DNA of 64,000 nucleotides from Streptomyces daqingensis (GTDB lineage: Bacteria; Actinomycetota; Actinomycetes; Streptomycetales; Streptomycetaceae): NCBI RefSeq assembly GCF_014645895.1, contig NZ_BMMP01000021.1:1-64000 (forward strand), read 5' to 3'. Below, in pieces: positions 54,025-63,685 of this stretch (positions are counted from its first letter, which is position 1; each line of letters begins with the position of its first letter). The position numbers and the translations under genes were made by a program. The notes under the pieces were generated by a model, which had not been told where the DNA came from, made no database searches, and was given only the letters and a program-made list of their open reading frames with translations.

Positions 54025-54828
54025 TCAGGCGTCCGGGTCGAACGGGATGTCGTCCGGCTTGGCCTCGGCGAGGTGCGCGTTGAAGGTGTCGTCCTTGATG
54101 CCGAGTGTCGCGTCGCCGAAGTCCGCGGCCGTGAGCTTGTCGCGCACGCCCTCGGGGAAGCCGTTCCAGCCGACCAGGGTCGGGTACTGCCACGCGCCCT
54201 TGTGGTTCTCCGGGGGTTCGTCGCCTCCGTCGTTCTTGGCGGCCCGGAAGCAGTGCGTGCTCACCCCGTCCTTGTGGTAGACGACCTTCGGGTGCGTGCC
54301 GTCGAACGGCAGGTCCGCGGCCTTGTGGACGGCGAACCCGCCGTGCTGGGAGGTCGAGACGTACTCGGCCTTCCCGTCCTTCACCCACACCACGATGTGT
54401 TCCCAGTCGTGCCTGTGGCCGGCGCTGCCAGGGCCGAGGGAGACCTGGTCCTTCTCGAAGTAGGAGGCGTAGACGATGCCGCACCATCCGTTGTTGCACT
54501 TCTCGCGCGAGTAGTTGTTGGTGTTGTCGAGGTCGGATTCGTCGTGGCACTCGCCGTTGACGTCGCCGCCCAGCTTCAGCCCCTCGTTCAGCGTCCCGTC
54601 GGCGCCTATCGCGGGGGTGGCGTAGCAGCCGTCGGTGTCGTAGTCGTAGGCGGGCTGGAACGTCTTCTCGCGTTCCTCCGCGCCGGCCGGCAGCGCCGGC
54701 GGTGGTCCCTCGACGGCTGAGGCGGGGAACGCGAGCAGTGCCAGGACGGCGGCGGTTCCCGCGGCTCCGGCGATCGACAGCCGCCTCAGCCGCCGGCGCG
54801 CGGGCTCCGGGCCGGTGGTCTTCTCCAC
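54025..54828 (-). CDS. NPP1/NLP family secreted protein (necrosis-inducing-like)
   Basis: A 267-aa secreted protein. The signal peptide is LSIAGAAGTAAVLALLAFPASA, with cleavage expected after ASA. The NLP hallmark heptapeptide region GHRHDWEHIVVW is intact; its His/Asp/Glu bind the metal needed for cytolysis in plant-pathogen NLPs. Cysteine-containing segments DTDGCYATPAIG and EKCNNGWCGIVYASYFEKDQ also match the family. In Streptomyces the role is unclear. Confidence 0.9.
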   Translation of the reverse strand: MEKTTGPEPARRRLRRLSIAGAAGTAAVLALLAFPASAVEGPPPALPAGAEEREKTFQPAYDYDTDGCYATPAIGADGTLNEGLKLGGDVNGECHDESDLDNTNNYSREKCNNGWCGIVYASYFEKDQVSLGPGSAGHRHDWEHIVVWVKDGKAEYVSTSQHGGFAVHKAADLPFDGTHPKVVYHKDGVSTHCFRAAKNDGGDEPPENHKGAWQYPTLVGWNGFPEGVRDKLTAADFGDATLGIKDDTFNAHLAEAKPDDIPFDPDA

Positions 54829-55231
54829 GTTGCGTCCTCCTCATCGGCCCGGCAGGGCCCGGAACTCCGTACCGAACTGAACTGAACGGACTGGGTTGGC
54901 ATGCGCATGATTGCCGCGGGCGAAACATCCTCCGCCTCGTGGGCACCGCACCACAAGGCGCCGGAGCGTCCGCGCGTGATGCCAGGGGCAGTTCGACGCT
55001 GAGGAATCCGCGTCTCTCCGGCAGAGGCGCACCCGGCAGATCGCGCCGGCCCCAACAGGCGGACCGCGGCGAGCCGTTCGCCGTCGCTACCAGCGGCCCT
55101 CTCACCGAACGGACCGGCAGCGGTGTGCCCTTACGCCACCGCAGGCCGAATCACAAGCGCTATCTTCGCGGCGCGCATGATGGCAGGGTCCCTACCAGGA
55201 GGAATGAGGATCCACAGATCGGAGCAGCCGC
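54829..55231. other. Intergenic region between divergent NPP1 and alpha-mannosidase genes
   Basis: About 400 bp holding the two divergent promoters. An AGGAGGA sequence precedes an ATG at 55196, but that ATG is out of frame with the mannosidase. An AT-richer stretch (CGAACTGAACTGAACGG near 54870) is a candidate promoter zone for the NPP1 gene. No gene is seen. Confidence 0.45.
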
Positions 55232-58200
55232 ATGCACGACGACCGCCGCATCGTTGAGGACCGACTGCGCCGCGTCCTGAACGAGCGCATCAGGCCCGCG
55301 GTGTACAGCAGCCCCGTACCCCTGACCCTCGGGCGCTGGGACGCACCCGGCGAGCCCGTTCCTGTGGACGAGGGCCTCAACGCGTCCTACGAGCCCGCGA
55401 AGGCAGGACAGCGGTGGGGACCCGCGTGGGGCACCACCTGGTTCCGCGTCACCGGGCGCGTCCCGCAGGAGTGGCGGGGCCGGACCGTCGAGGCGGTGCT
55501 GGACCTCGGTTTCGACCGGAACATGCCCGGCTTCCAGTGCGAGGGCCTGGTCTACCGCGCGGACGGCGAGGCCGTGAAGGCGCTCAACCCGCGCAACGAC
55601 TGGGTGCGCATCGCCGATTCGGCGGCGGGCGACGAAGAGATCGAGCTGTTCGTCGAGGCCGCTGCCAACCCGATCGTCAACACCCCGCAGACGCCCACGT
55701 ACCAGGGCGACAAGCTCACCGCCAGCGACCGTCCGCTCTACCGGCTGCGGCGCATGGAGATCGCGGTCTTCGAGGAAGAGGTCTGGGAGCTGGTCCAGGA
55801 CCTCGAAGTGACCGGATCGCTGATGCGGGAGCTGCCCCTCGAGGACGCGCGGCGCTGGGAACTGCTGCGTGCCGTCGAGGACGCGCTGGACGCCCTCGAC
55901 CTCCATGACATCGTTGGCACCGCCTCCGCCGCCCGCGCCGCACTCAGCAGGGTGCTGTCCACGCCGGCGCGCCCGTCGGCCCACCGCATCAGTGCCGTCG
56001 GGCACGCGCACATCGACTCCGCGTGGCTCTGGCCCGTCCGCGAGACGGTGCGGAAGGTCGCCCGTACGGCTTCCAACATGGTCAACCTCATGGACGACCA
56101 CCCCGAGTTCATCTTCGCCATGTCGTCCGCGCAGCAGCTGGCCTGGATCAAGGAGCACCGGCCGGAGGTCTACGCGAAGGTCAAGAAGAAGGTCGCGGAC
56201 GGCCAGTTCGTGCCGGTCGGCGGTATGTGGGTGGAGTCCGACACGAACATGGTCGGCGGCGAGGCCATGGTGCGGCAGTTCCTCTACGGAAAGCGGTTCT
56301 TCCTCGACGAGTTCGGCGTGGAGACCAAGGAGGTGTGGCTGCCCGACTCCTTCGGCTACACGGCGGCCATGCCGCAGATCGTGAAGCTGGCGGGAGCGAA
56401 GTGGTTCCTGACCCAGAAGATCTCCTGGAGTGAGACGAACAAGTTCCCCCACCACTCCTTCTGGTGGGAGGGCATCGACGGCACGCGGGTCTTCACGCAC
56501 TTCCCGCCGGTCGACACCTACAACTCCGATCTCGGCGGCGAGGAGATGGCGCACGCCGCCCGCAACTACCAGGAGAAGGGCGGCGCCACGCGCTCGCTCG
56601 CTCCCTTCGGCTGGGGCGACGGGGGCGGCGGTTCCACGCGCGAGATGCTCGCCCGCGCCGAGCGGCTGAAGGACCTCGAGGGCTCGCCGCGCGTGACCAT
56701 CGAGAAGCCTTCGGCCTTCTTCTCGAAGGCGGAGGAGGAGTACGCGCAGAAGGCGCCCGTGTGGGCGGGCGAGCTCTACCTGGAGCTGCACAGGGGCACG
56801 TACACCTCGCAGGCCAAGACCAAGCAGGGCAACAGGCACAGCGAATCCCTGCTGCGCGAGGCCGAGTTGTGGGCTGCGACGGCCGCGGTGCGGACAGGGC
56901 ACACCTATCCGTACGAGCAGCTCGACGCGTTGTGGAAGACGGTGCTGCTGCACCAGTTCCACGACATCCTGCCGGGTTCGTCGATCGCCTGGGTGCACCG
57001 TGAGGCCCGTGAGACCTACGCCCGGGTGAAAGCGGAGCTCGAAGGGATCATCGGGGAGGCGCAGGCCGCCCTCGCCGGGGAGGGCGACGTCCCGCTCGTC
57101 TTCAACGCTGCCCCGCACGCGAGGGACGGCGTCCCCGCGGGCGGAGCAGCGCCTGCCCGGGAGCGCGCCGGCGGCACACCCGTGTCGGCCGAGGAGCGTC
57201 CCGGCGGGGGCTGGGTCCTCGCCAACGGGCTGCTCCGGATCGAGGTGGACGCGCGCGGTCTGGTCGTATCGGCATACGACAAGGAAGCGCAGCGAGAGAA
57301 CGTCGCGCCCGGCGGTGCGGCCAACCTGCTGCAGGTGCACCCCGACTTCCCCAACCACTGGGACGCCTGGGACGTCGACGCCTTCTACCGCCACAACGTC
57401 ACCGACCTCACGGACACCGACGAACTGACGCTGGCGGAGTCCGGCGAGGAGCGTGCCACCGTGCGTGTGGCCCGCACCTTCGGAGGCTCCTCCGTGGTGC
57501 AGCGGCTCACGCTGCGCGCGGGCGCGAAGGTGCTGGACGTCGAGACCGAGGTGGACTGGCACGAGACGGAGAAGTTCCTGAAGGCCGCCTTCCCGCTGGA
57601 CGTGAAGGCCGACCGCTCCGCGTCCGAGACGCAGTTCGGGCACGTCTTCCGCCCCACGCACACCAACACCTCGTGGGAGACCGCCAAGTTCGAGATCTGC
57701 GCCCACCGCTGGCTCCACGTGGAGGAGCCCGGCTGGGGTGCCGCCGTCGTGAACGACTCGACGTACGGGCACGACGTCACGCGCGAAGTCCGCTCCGACG
57801 GCGGCCAGACGACCACTGTCCGGCTGTCGCTGCTGCGGGCGCCCCGTTACCCGGACCCCGAGACGGACCAGGGAACGCACACACTGCGCTTCGCGTTCGC
57901 GCCGGGTGCCACGCTGGGCGACGCCGTGCGGGAGGGCCACTGGATCAACCTTCCGGAGCGTACGGTGGCGGGCTCCGGCAGCGGCGTCGCGCCGCTGGTC
58001 GGCGTGGACAACGACCAGGTCGTCGTCGAAGCCGTCAAGCTCGCCGAGGACCGCAGCGGTGACCTCGTGGTGCGGCTCTACGAGTCGCACGGCGGGCGCG
58101 CGCGGACGGTGCTCTCCACCGGCACCCCGGTCACGTCCGTGACGGAGACGGATCTGCTGGAGCGGCCCCTCGCGGATGCCGAGGCGCGGGAGCTGACCGC

Positions 58201-58279
58201 GGACGGCACGGTCGAGGTCGCGCTGCGTCCCTTCCAGATCCTCACCCTCCGGCTGGGCAGGCAGACGGCCCAGCAGTAG
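55232..58279 (+). CDS. Alpha-mannosidase, glycoside hydrolase family 38
   Basis: A 1015-aa retaining alpha-mannosidase without a signal peptide. The N-terminal accessory domain contains TTWFRVTGRVPQEWRGR. The catalytic domain has GHAHIDSAWLWPVRET (zinc ligands His/Asp, about residue 257) and the nucleophile region WLPDSFGYTAAMPQI (Asp about 371). FHDILPGSSIAWVHRE is a further zinc-ligand region. Beta-sandwich C-terminal domains follow (FEICAHRWLHVEEPGWGAAV). The length matches the long bacterial and vacuolar class. GGAGCAG precedes the ATG. Confidence 0.95.
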   Translation: MHDDRRIVEDRLRRVLNERIRPAVYSSPVPLTLGRWDAPGEPVPVDEGLNASYEPAKAGQRWGPAWGTTWFRVTGRVPQEWRGRTVEAVLDLGFDRNMPGFQCEGLVYRADGEAVKALNPRNDWVRIADSAAGDEEIELFVEAAANPIVNTPQTPTYQGDKLTASDRPLYRLRRMEIAVFEEEVWELVQDLEVTGSLMRELPLEDARRWELLRAVEDALDALDLHDIVGTASAARAALSRVLSTPARPSAHRISAVGHAHIDSAWLWPVRETVRKVARTASNMVNLMDDHPEFIFAMSSAQQLAWIKEHRPEVYAKVKKKVADGQFVPVGGMWVESDTNMVGGEAMVRQFLYGKRFFLDEFGVETKEVWLPDSFGYTAAMPQIVKLAGAKWFLTQKISWSETNKFPHHSFWWEGIDGTRVFTHFPPVDTYNSDLGGEEMAHAARNYQEKGGATRSLAPFGWGDGGGGSTREMLARAERLKDLEGSPRVTIEKPSAFFSKAEEEYAQKAPVWAGELYLELHRGTYTSQAKTKQGNRHSESLLREAELWAATAAVRTGHTYPYEQLDALWKTVLLHQFHDILPGSSIAWVHREARETYARVKAELEGIIGEAQAALAGEGDVPLVFNAAPHARDGVPAGGAAPARERAGGTPVSAEERPGGGWVLANGLLRIEVDARGLVVSAYDKEAQRENVAPGGAANLLQVHPDFPNHWDAWDVDAFYRHNVTDLTDTDELTLAESGEERATVRVARTFGGSSVVQRLTLRAGAKVLDVETEVDWHETEKFLKAAFPLDVKADRSASETQFGHVFRPTHTNTSWETAKFEICAHRWLHVEEPGWGAAVVNDSTYGHDVTREVRSDGGQTTTVRLSLLRAPRYPDPETDQGTHTLRFAFAPGATLGDAVREGHWINLPERTVAGSGSGVAPLVGVDNDQVVVEAVKLAEDRSGDLVVRLYESHGGRARTVLSTGTPVTSVTETDLLERPLADAEARELTADGTVEVALRPFQILTLRLGRQTAQQ

Positions 58280-58288
58280 GACGGTTCG

Positions 58289-58345
58289 CTGCCGGGACGG
58301 CGTCCGGACCGCGTCGCCATACGCGCGTCCCAGCCGTCCCGGCAG
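58289..58345. terminator. Long-loop inverted repeat after the mannosidase gene
   Basis: A perfect 13-bp inverted repeat (CTGCCGGGACGGC / GCCGTCCCGGCAG) with a 31-nt loop, 10 bp beyond the stop codon, between convergent genes. Confidence 0.6.
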
Positions 58346-58387
58346 TGCGATCCGGAAGTTCCAGCAGTGACAACCGGCAGTCCGTCC

Positions 58388-58449
58388 GGGCCGGTCAGGT
58401 CCTCGGCCCGCCCGGACCGGTCAGGTTCTCCATCGTTTGGACCGGTCAG
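58388..58449 (+). repeat. Three tandem copies of a GGACCGGTCAG repeat
   Basis: GGGCCGGTCAG at 58388, GGACCGGTCAG at 58414 and GGACCGGTCAG at 58439, spaced 26 and 25 bp, each followed by a pyrimidine-rich stretch ending TC. The last copy overlaps the 3' end of the sensor kinase gene. Confidence 0.55.
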
Positions 58450-59888
58450 CTTTTCGGCTTCTCCTGGCCGCTCCCCCGACGGCCTGGCGGGTCGTCCGGT
58501 GAGGGCTTCGTACGCGGCACGGTGATCACCACGCGCAGGCCGCGCGGCTCGTTGCGCCGGTAGGCGATGCGCGCCCCTCCGGAGGCCAGCAGCGCCTGCG
58601 TGATGGACAGGCCCAGCCCCGACCCCGACACGTTCTGGTGCCGGCTGCTGCGCCAGAAGCGGTCGCCGATGCGCTCCATCTCCTCCTCGCTGAGGCCCGG
58701 CCCGCCGTCCGCGACGGTGAGCGTGACCTGGTCCCCCTCGGACGCGACGCCCACTGTGACCGGCCCGCCCTCGGGTGTGAACTTCAGGGCGTTGTCGACC
58801 ACCGCGTCGAGCGCGCTGGACAGTGCGACGGGATCGGCCCAGCCGGTTGCGGCGGCGGAACCCTCCGACGTCAGCCGGACGCCCTTCCGCTCAGCGACGG
58901 GACGCCACGCCGCCACGCGTTCCGCCGCCAGCTCGGCCACGTCGGTCAGCCGCAGGTCGGCCGGTGCGTGCTCGGCCAGCGCCAGGTCGAGCAGGTCGTC
59001 CAGTACCCGGGCGAGGCGCTTGCCCTCGGACTGGACGGACTCGAACTCCTCGTTCGCTTGCGGCAGTTCGAGTCCCAGCAGTTCGATGCGCAGCAGCAGG
59101 GCAGCAAGCGGATTGCGCAACTGGTGCGACGCGTCCGCCACGAACGCCCGCTGCTGCTCCAGTACGTCCTCGACGTTGTCGGCCATCTCGTTGAACGAGC
59201 GGGCCAGCCGCCTCAGCTCTGGCGGTCCTTCGGAGACGGCCACCCGTGACTTGAACTTCCCCAGCGCGATCTCGTGGGCGGCCCTGTCCAGCGTGCGCAC
59301 GGGCCGCAGCACCCAGCCCGTCAGCCGCAGGGCGAGTCCGACGGCCAGCAGCATCGCGGCGAACTCGCCCACGGCGATCGGCAGCCAGTCCCGCACGATC
59401 CGGGAACGCAACTGCCCGGTCGGCGAGTCGGTCAGTACGACGGCTGCCACGTCGCCGTCCCGGATGACGGGCGAGGCGACGGCGATTCGCGCGTCCCCCT
59501 GCCACGGCCACACCTGAGCGGGGTCGTGGCTGCGGCGCCCCGCCAGCGCCTCGGCGAAGGCGTCGGAGCCCTGGCCGTCCTCGGGGACCTGCCAGCCCTC
59601 CGGCGCGACCCCCATAGGGCGGCCGTCGCGGAGAAAGACACCGACGTCGATGCCGTACAGGTCGTGGTAGCGGTCGAGCTCGTCCTGGAGGATCTCGCGG
59701 CGTTCGTCGTCCCCGCTGGACGTCGCGACGAACTGCGCGAGCGCGGCGAAGCGCGCGGTGTCGTCGATCCTGTCCACCACCACGCGCTGCTGCTGCGCGG
59801 CGGCCTGGCTGGCCGCGAGGGGGAAGCCCAGGGCGAGGAGCACACCCGCCAGGAGGACGAGCAGCAGCGGTAGCAGACGGGCATGCAT
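58446..59888 (-). CDS. Two-component sensor histidine kinase
   Basis: A 480-aa membrane kinase. TM1 is LLPLLLVLLAGVLLALGFPL, followed by an extracytoplasmic sensor of about 140 residues, then TM2 (WLPIAVGEFAAMLLAVGLAL). A HAMP domain follows (RPVRTLDRAAHEIALGKFKS). The H-box is AFVADASHQLRNPLAALLLR with the phosphorylated His, and the ATPase domain has N, G1 and G2 boxes (DAVVDNALKFTPEGG, VADGGPGLSEEE, GSGLGLSITQALL). It lies 26 bp downstream of its response regulator. The signal is unknown. Confidence 0.93.
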   Translation of the reverse strand: MHARLLPLLLVLLAGVLLALGFPLAASQAAAQQQRVVVDRIDDTARFAALAQFVATSSGDDERREILQDELDRYHDLYGIDVGVFLRDGRPMGVAPEGWQVPEDGQGSDAFAEALAGRRSHDPAQVWPWQGDARIAVASPVIRDGDVAAVVLTDSPTGQLRSRIVRDWLPIAVGEFAAMLLAVGLALRLTGWVLRPVRTLDRAAHEIALGKFKSRVAVSEGPPELRRLARSFNEMADNVEDVLEQQRAFVADASHQLRNPLAALLLRIELLGLELPQANEEFESVQSEGKRLARVLDDLLDLALAEHAPADLRLTDVAELAAERVAAWRPVAERKGVRLTSEGSAAATGWADPVALSSALDAVVDNALKFTPEGGPVTVGVASEGDQVTLTVADGGPGLSEEEMERIGDRFWRSSRHQNVSGSGLGLSITQALLASGGARIAYRRNEPRGLRVVITVPRTKPSPDDPPGRRGSGQEKPKS

Positions 59889-59914
59889 CGCGGATCCCTG
59901 CCGGCCCCGGTCGC

Positions 59915-60679
59915 CTAGGCCGTCTGCGACGGCACGACGAGCCGGTAGCCCACGCCCCGCACCGTCTCGATCAGCGCGGGCTGCTGCATCTTCGAGCGCA
60001 GGGAGGCGATGTGCACCTCCAGCGTCCGTCCGGTGCCCTCCCAGCTGGTGCGCCAGACCTCGCTGATGATCTGCTCGCGCCGGAAGACGACCCCCGGCCG
60101 CTGCGCCAGCAGCGCCAGCACCTCGAACTCCTTGCGGGTGAGAGCGACAGGAACACCCTCGACGTAGACCTGGCGCATGGACAGCTCGATGGTGACCGGC
60201 CCCAGCCGGAGCGTGCGGTCCGCGGCGGCGGAGCCGCCGGCGGCGCCCGTGCCCCCCAGCGCGCCCGGTGCGCCGGAGCCGTTGCCGGAGGTGTCGCCGC
60301 TGTCCTCGGGCGCCGCGCGGCGGCTGACCGCGTGGATGCGCGCCAGGAGTTCGCCTGTGTCGTAGGGCTTGACCACGTAGTCGTCGGCGCCCAGGTTCAG
60401 GCCGTGGATCCGGGACCGGACCCCGCCGCGGGCGGTCACCATGATCACGGGGGTGGAGCTGATCTTCCGGATGCGCCCGCAGACCTCGAAGCCGTCCTGG
60501 TCGGGGAGGCCGAGATCGAGGAGGACGACACCGAAGGGAGGGGCGTCGTCGGCGGGCAGCAGTTCCCGAAGCGCCTCCTCGCCGCTGCGGGCGTGGACCA
60601 CATCGAAGCCGTGCCGTTCCAGCACCGCTGAGAGCGCCGCGGCGACGTGGTTGTCGTCCTCGACGAGCAGCAGCCTCAC
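59915..60679 (-). CDS. OmpR/PhoB-family response regulator
   Basis: A 254-aa regulator. The receiver domain has acidic VEDD, phosphorylated Asp in VVLLDLGLPDQDGFEV, and Lys in DDYVVKPYDTGELLARI. A Gly/Ser/Ala-rich linker of about 40 residues leads to the winged-helix DNA-binding domain (VALTRKEFEVLALLAQRPGV, EVHIASLRSKMQQ, VRGVGYRLV). The GTG at 60679 follows GGAGG. It forms an operon with the sensor kinase and is divergent from gluABCD; control of that transporter is possible but not shown. Confidence 0.94.
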   Translation of the reverse strand: MRLLLVEDDNHVAAALSAVLERHGFDVVHARSGEEALRELLPADDAPPFGVVLLDLGLPDQDGFEVCGRIRKISSTPVIMVTARGGVRSRIHGLNLGADDYVVKPYDTGELLARIHAVSRRAAPEDSGDTSGNGSGAPGALGGTGAAGGSAAADRTLRLGPVTIELSMRQVYVEGVPVALTRKEFEVLALLAQRPGVVFRREQIISEVWRTSWEGTGRTLEVHIASLRSKMQQPALIETVRGVGYRLVVPSQTA

Positions 60680-61030
60680 TCCGGCCTCCCTTCGAATAGT
60701 CGTGCCTGCCGTTCGGCGAGTCTGCACCGGCACTGCATCCACGCGCATTCGCGCAGGTGAGTCAAGGGGCTTCCGGTGACGCGGAACGTACCGTTATGCA
60801 GCCGGTACGACACAGTGCGCAATTCCCCCGCCGCCCTTGCACCGTCCTCCCGGGGCCCGCCTCCGTGGCGTCCCCAGTGGCACAAGCAGCCCCGTAGCCT
60901 GGGCAGGCGCTCGCACAGTGTGCCGTTTCGCGACGCGATCGTTATGCTCAATTTCCCCTCAGATGTAATGACGCTGGTGGCAGTCGCTCATTAGTGTCCT
61001 CGCAACCGACGAGGACGGAGCTACACGCCG
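60680..61030. promoter_or_regulatory. Divergent promoter region, response regulator / gluABCD
   Basis: A 351-bp gap. It contains an inverted repeat GTACCG / CGGTAC (60788-60808, 9-bp spacer) and a TATGCT -10-like sequence at 60943-60948 without a clear -35 element. A leader hairpin GTCCTCG / CGAGGAC (60996-61016) lies just before the gluA ribosome-binding site and could mask or expose it. Confidence 0.45.
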
Positions 61031-61807
<777 letters not shown>

Positions 61808-61954
61808 CGTGTCCGCCGAGCGGAGGGCCGCGATCCAGACTGGCCCAGGCGCATGCGACCGCCGACAGGCTTCCCGCACCCCCGGCTCTCACCCCACCGA
61901 CAGCCGGACCGCCGGACGCCCCCACGCACCGATACCGAGCAAGGGATGTTTCTC

Positions 61955-62878
61955 ATGAAGTTCCGCAAGAGCGCCGCTTCGGCGGCCGTGGTCCTCTCCG
62001 TCGTCCTCTCCGCCGCCGCCTGCGGCGGCAAGGAGGGCCCCGCTGGTGACAAGCCGGGCGGCGACACCGACAAGAAGGCTCTGCCGACTTACAAGGTCGC
62101 CAAGGACGTCGACGTCGACTCCCCCGTGATCAAGAAGGCGCAGAAGCGCGGCAAGCTGATCATCGGCGCCAAGTCCGACCAGCCCTACCTCGGCTTCCAG
62201 GACCCCTCCTCCAAGGAGTACGAGGGCTTCGACATCGAGGTCGCCAAGATGGTCGCGGCGGACCTGGGTTTCGACCCGGAGAAGGAGATCCAGTTCAAGA
62301 CGATCGACTCCTCGGTCCGTGAGACCGCGATCTCCAAGGGCCAGGTCGACCTGATGGTCGGCACCTACACCATGAACGACGAGCGCAAGAAGCAGGTCAG
62401 CTTCGCGGGCCCGTACTACATGGCCGGCCAGGACCTGCTGGTCCGCAAGGACGAGAAGTCCATCAAGGGCCCGGACAGCATCAAGGGCAAGAAGGTCTGC
62501 TCGATCACCGGCTCGACGCCGCTGCAGAACATCAAGGACAACAAGTCGAAGTACGGCGCGACGGCCGTCGAGTTCGGCAAGTACACCGACTGCGTCAAGC
62601 AGCTGCTCGACGGCCAGGTCGACGCCATGACCACCGACGACGCCATCCTCAAGGGCTACGCCGCCGAGCGTCCCACCAAGCTCAAGGTCGTCGGGGAGAC
62701 CTTCAGCGAGGAGCCGTACGGCATCGGCCTGAAGAAGGACGACAAGGCGCTGCAGGAGGCCGTGCTCGACGCCGTCGAGGCGCACCAGAAGGACGGCAGC
62801 TACAAGAAGGCGTACGACGCGACGCTGGGCCGCTCCGGCTCCAAGTTCGAAGAGCCCCCGGCCCTCGAGCGCGGCTGA
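61955..62878 (+). CDS. gluB: Glutamate ABC transporter substrate-binding lipoprotein
   Basis: A 307-aa lipoprotein. The signal peptide ends in lipobox LSAAAC. The binding fold is of the SBP_bac_3 type: KLIIGAKSDQPYLGFQDPSS, YEGFDIEVAKMVAADLGFDP, DLMVGTYTMNDERKKQVSFA, and VCSITGSTPLQNIKD. The ATG at 61955 has AAGGGA at the right distance; the in-frame ATG at 61946 is less well placed. It lies 147 bp after gluA and is followed by a strong hairpin before gluC. Confidence 0.94.
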   Translation: MKFRKSAASAAVVLSVVLSAAACGGKEGPAGDKPGGDTDKKALPTYKVAKDVDVDSPVIKKAQKRGKLIIGAKSDQPYLGFQDPSSKEYEGFDIEVAKMVAADLGFDPEKEIQFKTIDSSVRETAISKGQVDLMVGTYTMNDERKKQVSFAGPYYMAGQDLLVRKDEKSIKGPDSIKGKKVCSITGSTPLQNIKDNKSKYGATAVEFGKYTDCVKQLLDGQVDAMTTDDAILKGYAAERPTKLKVVGETFSEEPYGIGLKKDDKALQEAVLDAVEAHQKDGSYKKAYDATLGRSGSKFEEPPALERG

Positions 62879-62967
62879 GTCCGCGCCTGCGGGGCCTGAC
62901 GGCGCGCCGCGCCCCGTGAACGCTGCCGGCGCGCCGCAAGCCCTGCCGGCCACCGGCGTCACCCGCC

Positions 62968-63004
62968 GTCCCGTACGCCCGCCTCGCGGGCGGGCGTACG
63001 GGAC
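62968..63004 (+). terminator. Intra-operon hairpin between gluB and gluC
   Basis: A perfect 15-bp stem (GTCCCGTACGCCCGC / GCGGGCGTACGGGAC) with a 7-nt loop. Inside the operon it is likely to stabilise gluB mRNA and limit read-through, giving more binding protein than permease. Confidence 0.8.
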
Positions 63005-63037
63005 GCGGCATTTCCCTGACCGCCCAGCGGAGACCCT

Positions 63038-63685
63038 ATGAATGTTCTGCTCGATCACCTGGACCTGTTCCGCGACGGATTCATCGGAACGGTCTCACTG
63101 ACCGCGACCAGCGCTCTGCTGGCACTCGTGCTGGGCGTGCTGATAGCCGGCTTCCGGGTCTCACCCGTGCCGCCCCTGCGCGTCTTCGGCACCGTGTGGG
63201 TGACGCTGCTGCGCAACACCCCGCTGACGCTGCTGTTCCTCGTCGCCTTCTTCGTCCTGCCGCAGGTCGTCTTCCCCGGCATCAGCTCGTACGTCCTGGG
63301 CGTGCTGGCGCTGGGCCTCTACACGTCGGCGTTCGTCTGCGAGGCGGTCCGCTCAGGCATCAGCACCGTGCCTCTCGGACAGGCGGAGGCGGCTCGCAGC
63401 CTCGGCATGACCTTCGTACAGACCCTCCGGATGGTCGTACTGCCGCAGGCGACCCGGACGGTGCTGCCGCCTCTCAGCAGCATCATCATCGCGCTGACGA
63501 AGAACTCGGCCATCGCCGGCGCCTTCAACAACCCCGAACTCTTCAGCGTGCAGAAGGTGCTGAGCGACAAGGGCTTCAACGTCATGGTCATCTTCGTCTG
63601 GGTGGCCCTCGCCTACCTCGTCCTCGTCTTCGCGATCAGCGGTCTCTTCCGCTTGCTGGAGCGCCGTCTGGAGGTCGCCCGATGA
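63038..63685 (+). CDS. gluC: Glutamate ABC transporter permease subunit C
   Basis: A 215-aa inner-membrane permease (HisM/GlnP type) with about five hydrophobic helices, for example LTATSALLALVLGVLIAGF and TLLFLVAFFVLPQVVF. The EAA loop that contacts the ATPase is EAARSLGMTFVQTLRMVVLP. Its stop overlaps the gluD start (ATGA). Confidence 0.94.
   Translation: MNVLLDHLDLFRDGFIGTVSLTATSALLALVLGVLIAGFRVSPVPPLRVFGTVWVTLLRNTPLTLLFLVAFFVLPQVVFPGISSYVLGVLALGLYTSAFVCEAVRSGISTVPLGQAEAARSLGMTFVQTLRMVVLPQATRTVLPPLSSIIIALTKNSAIAGAFNNPELFSVQKVLSDKGFNVMVIFVWVALAYLVLVFAISGLFRLLERRLEVAR

Noticed and set aside
55160..58090. A 976-codon minus-strand open frame opposite the alpha-mannosidase
   Set aside because: Antisense artefact of high GC third positions; the plus strand encodes clear GH38 motifs.
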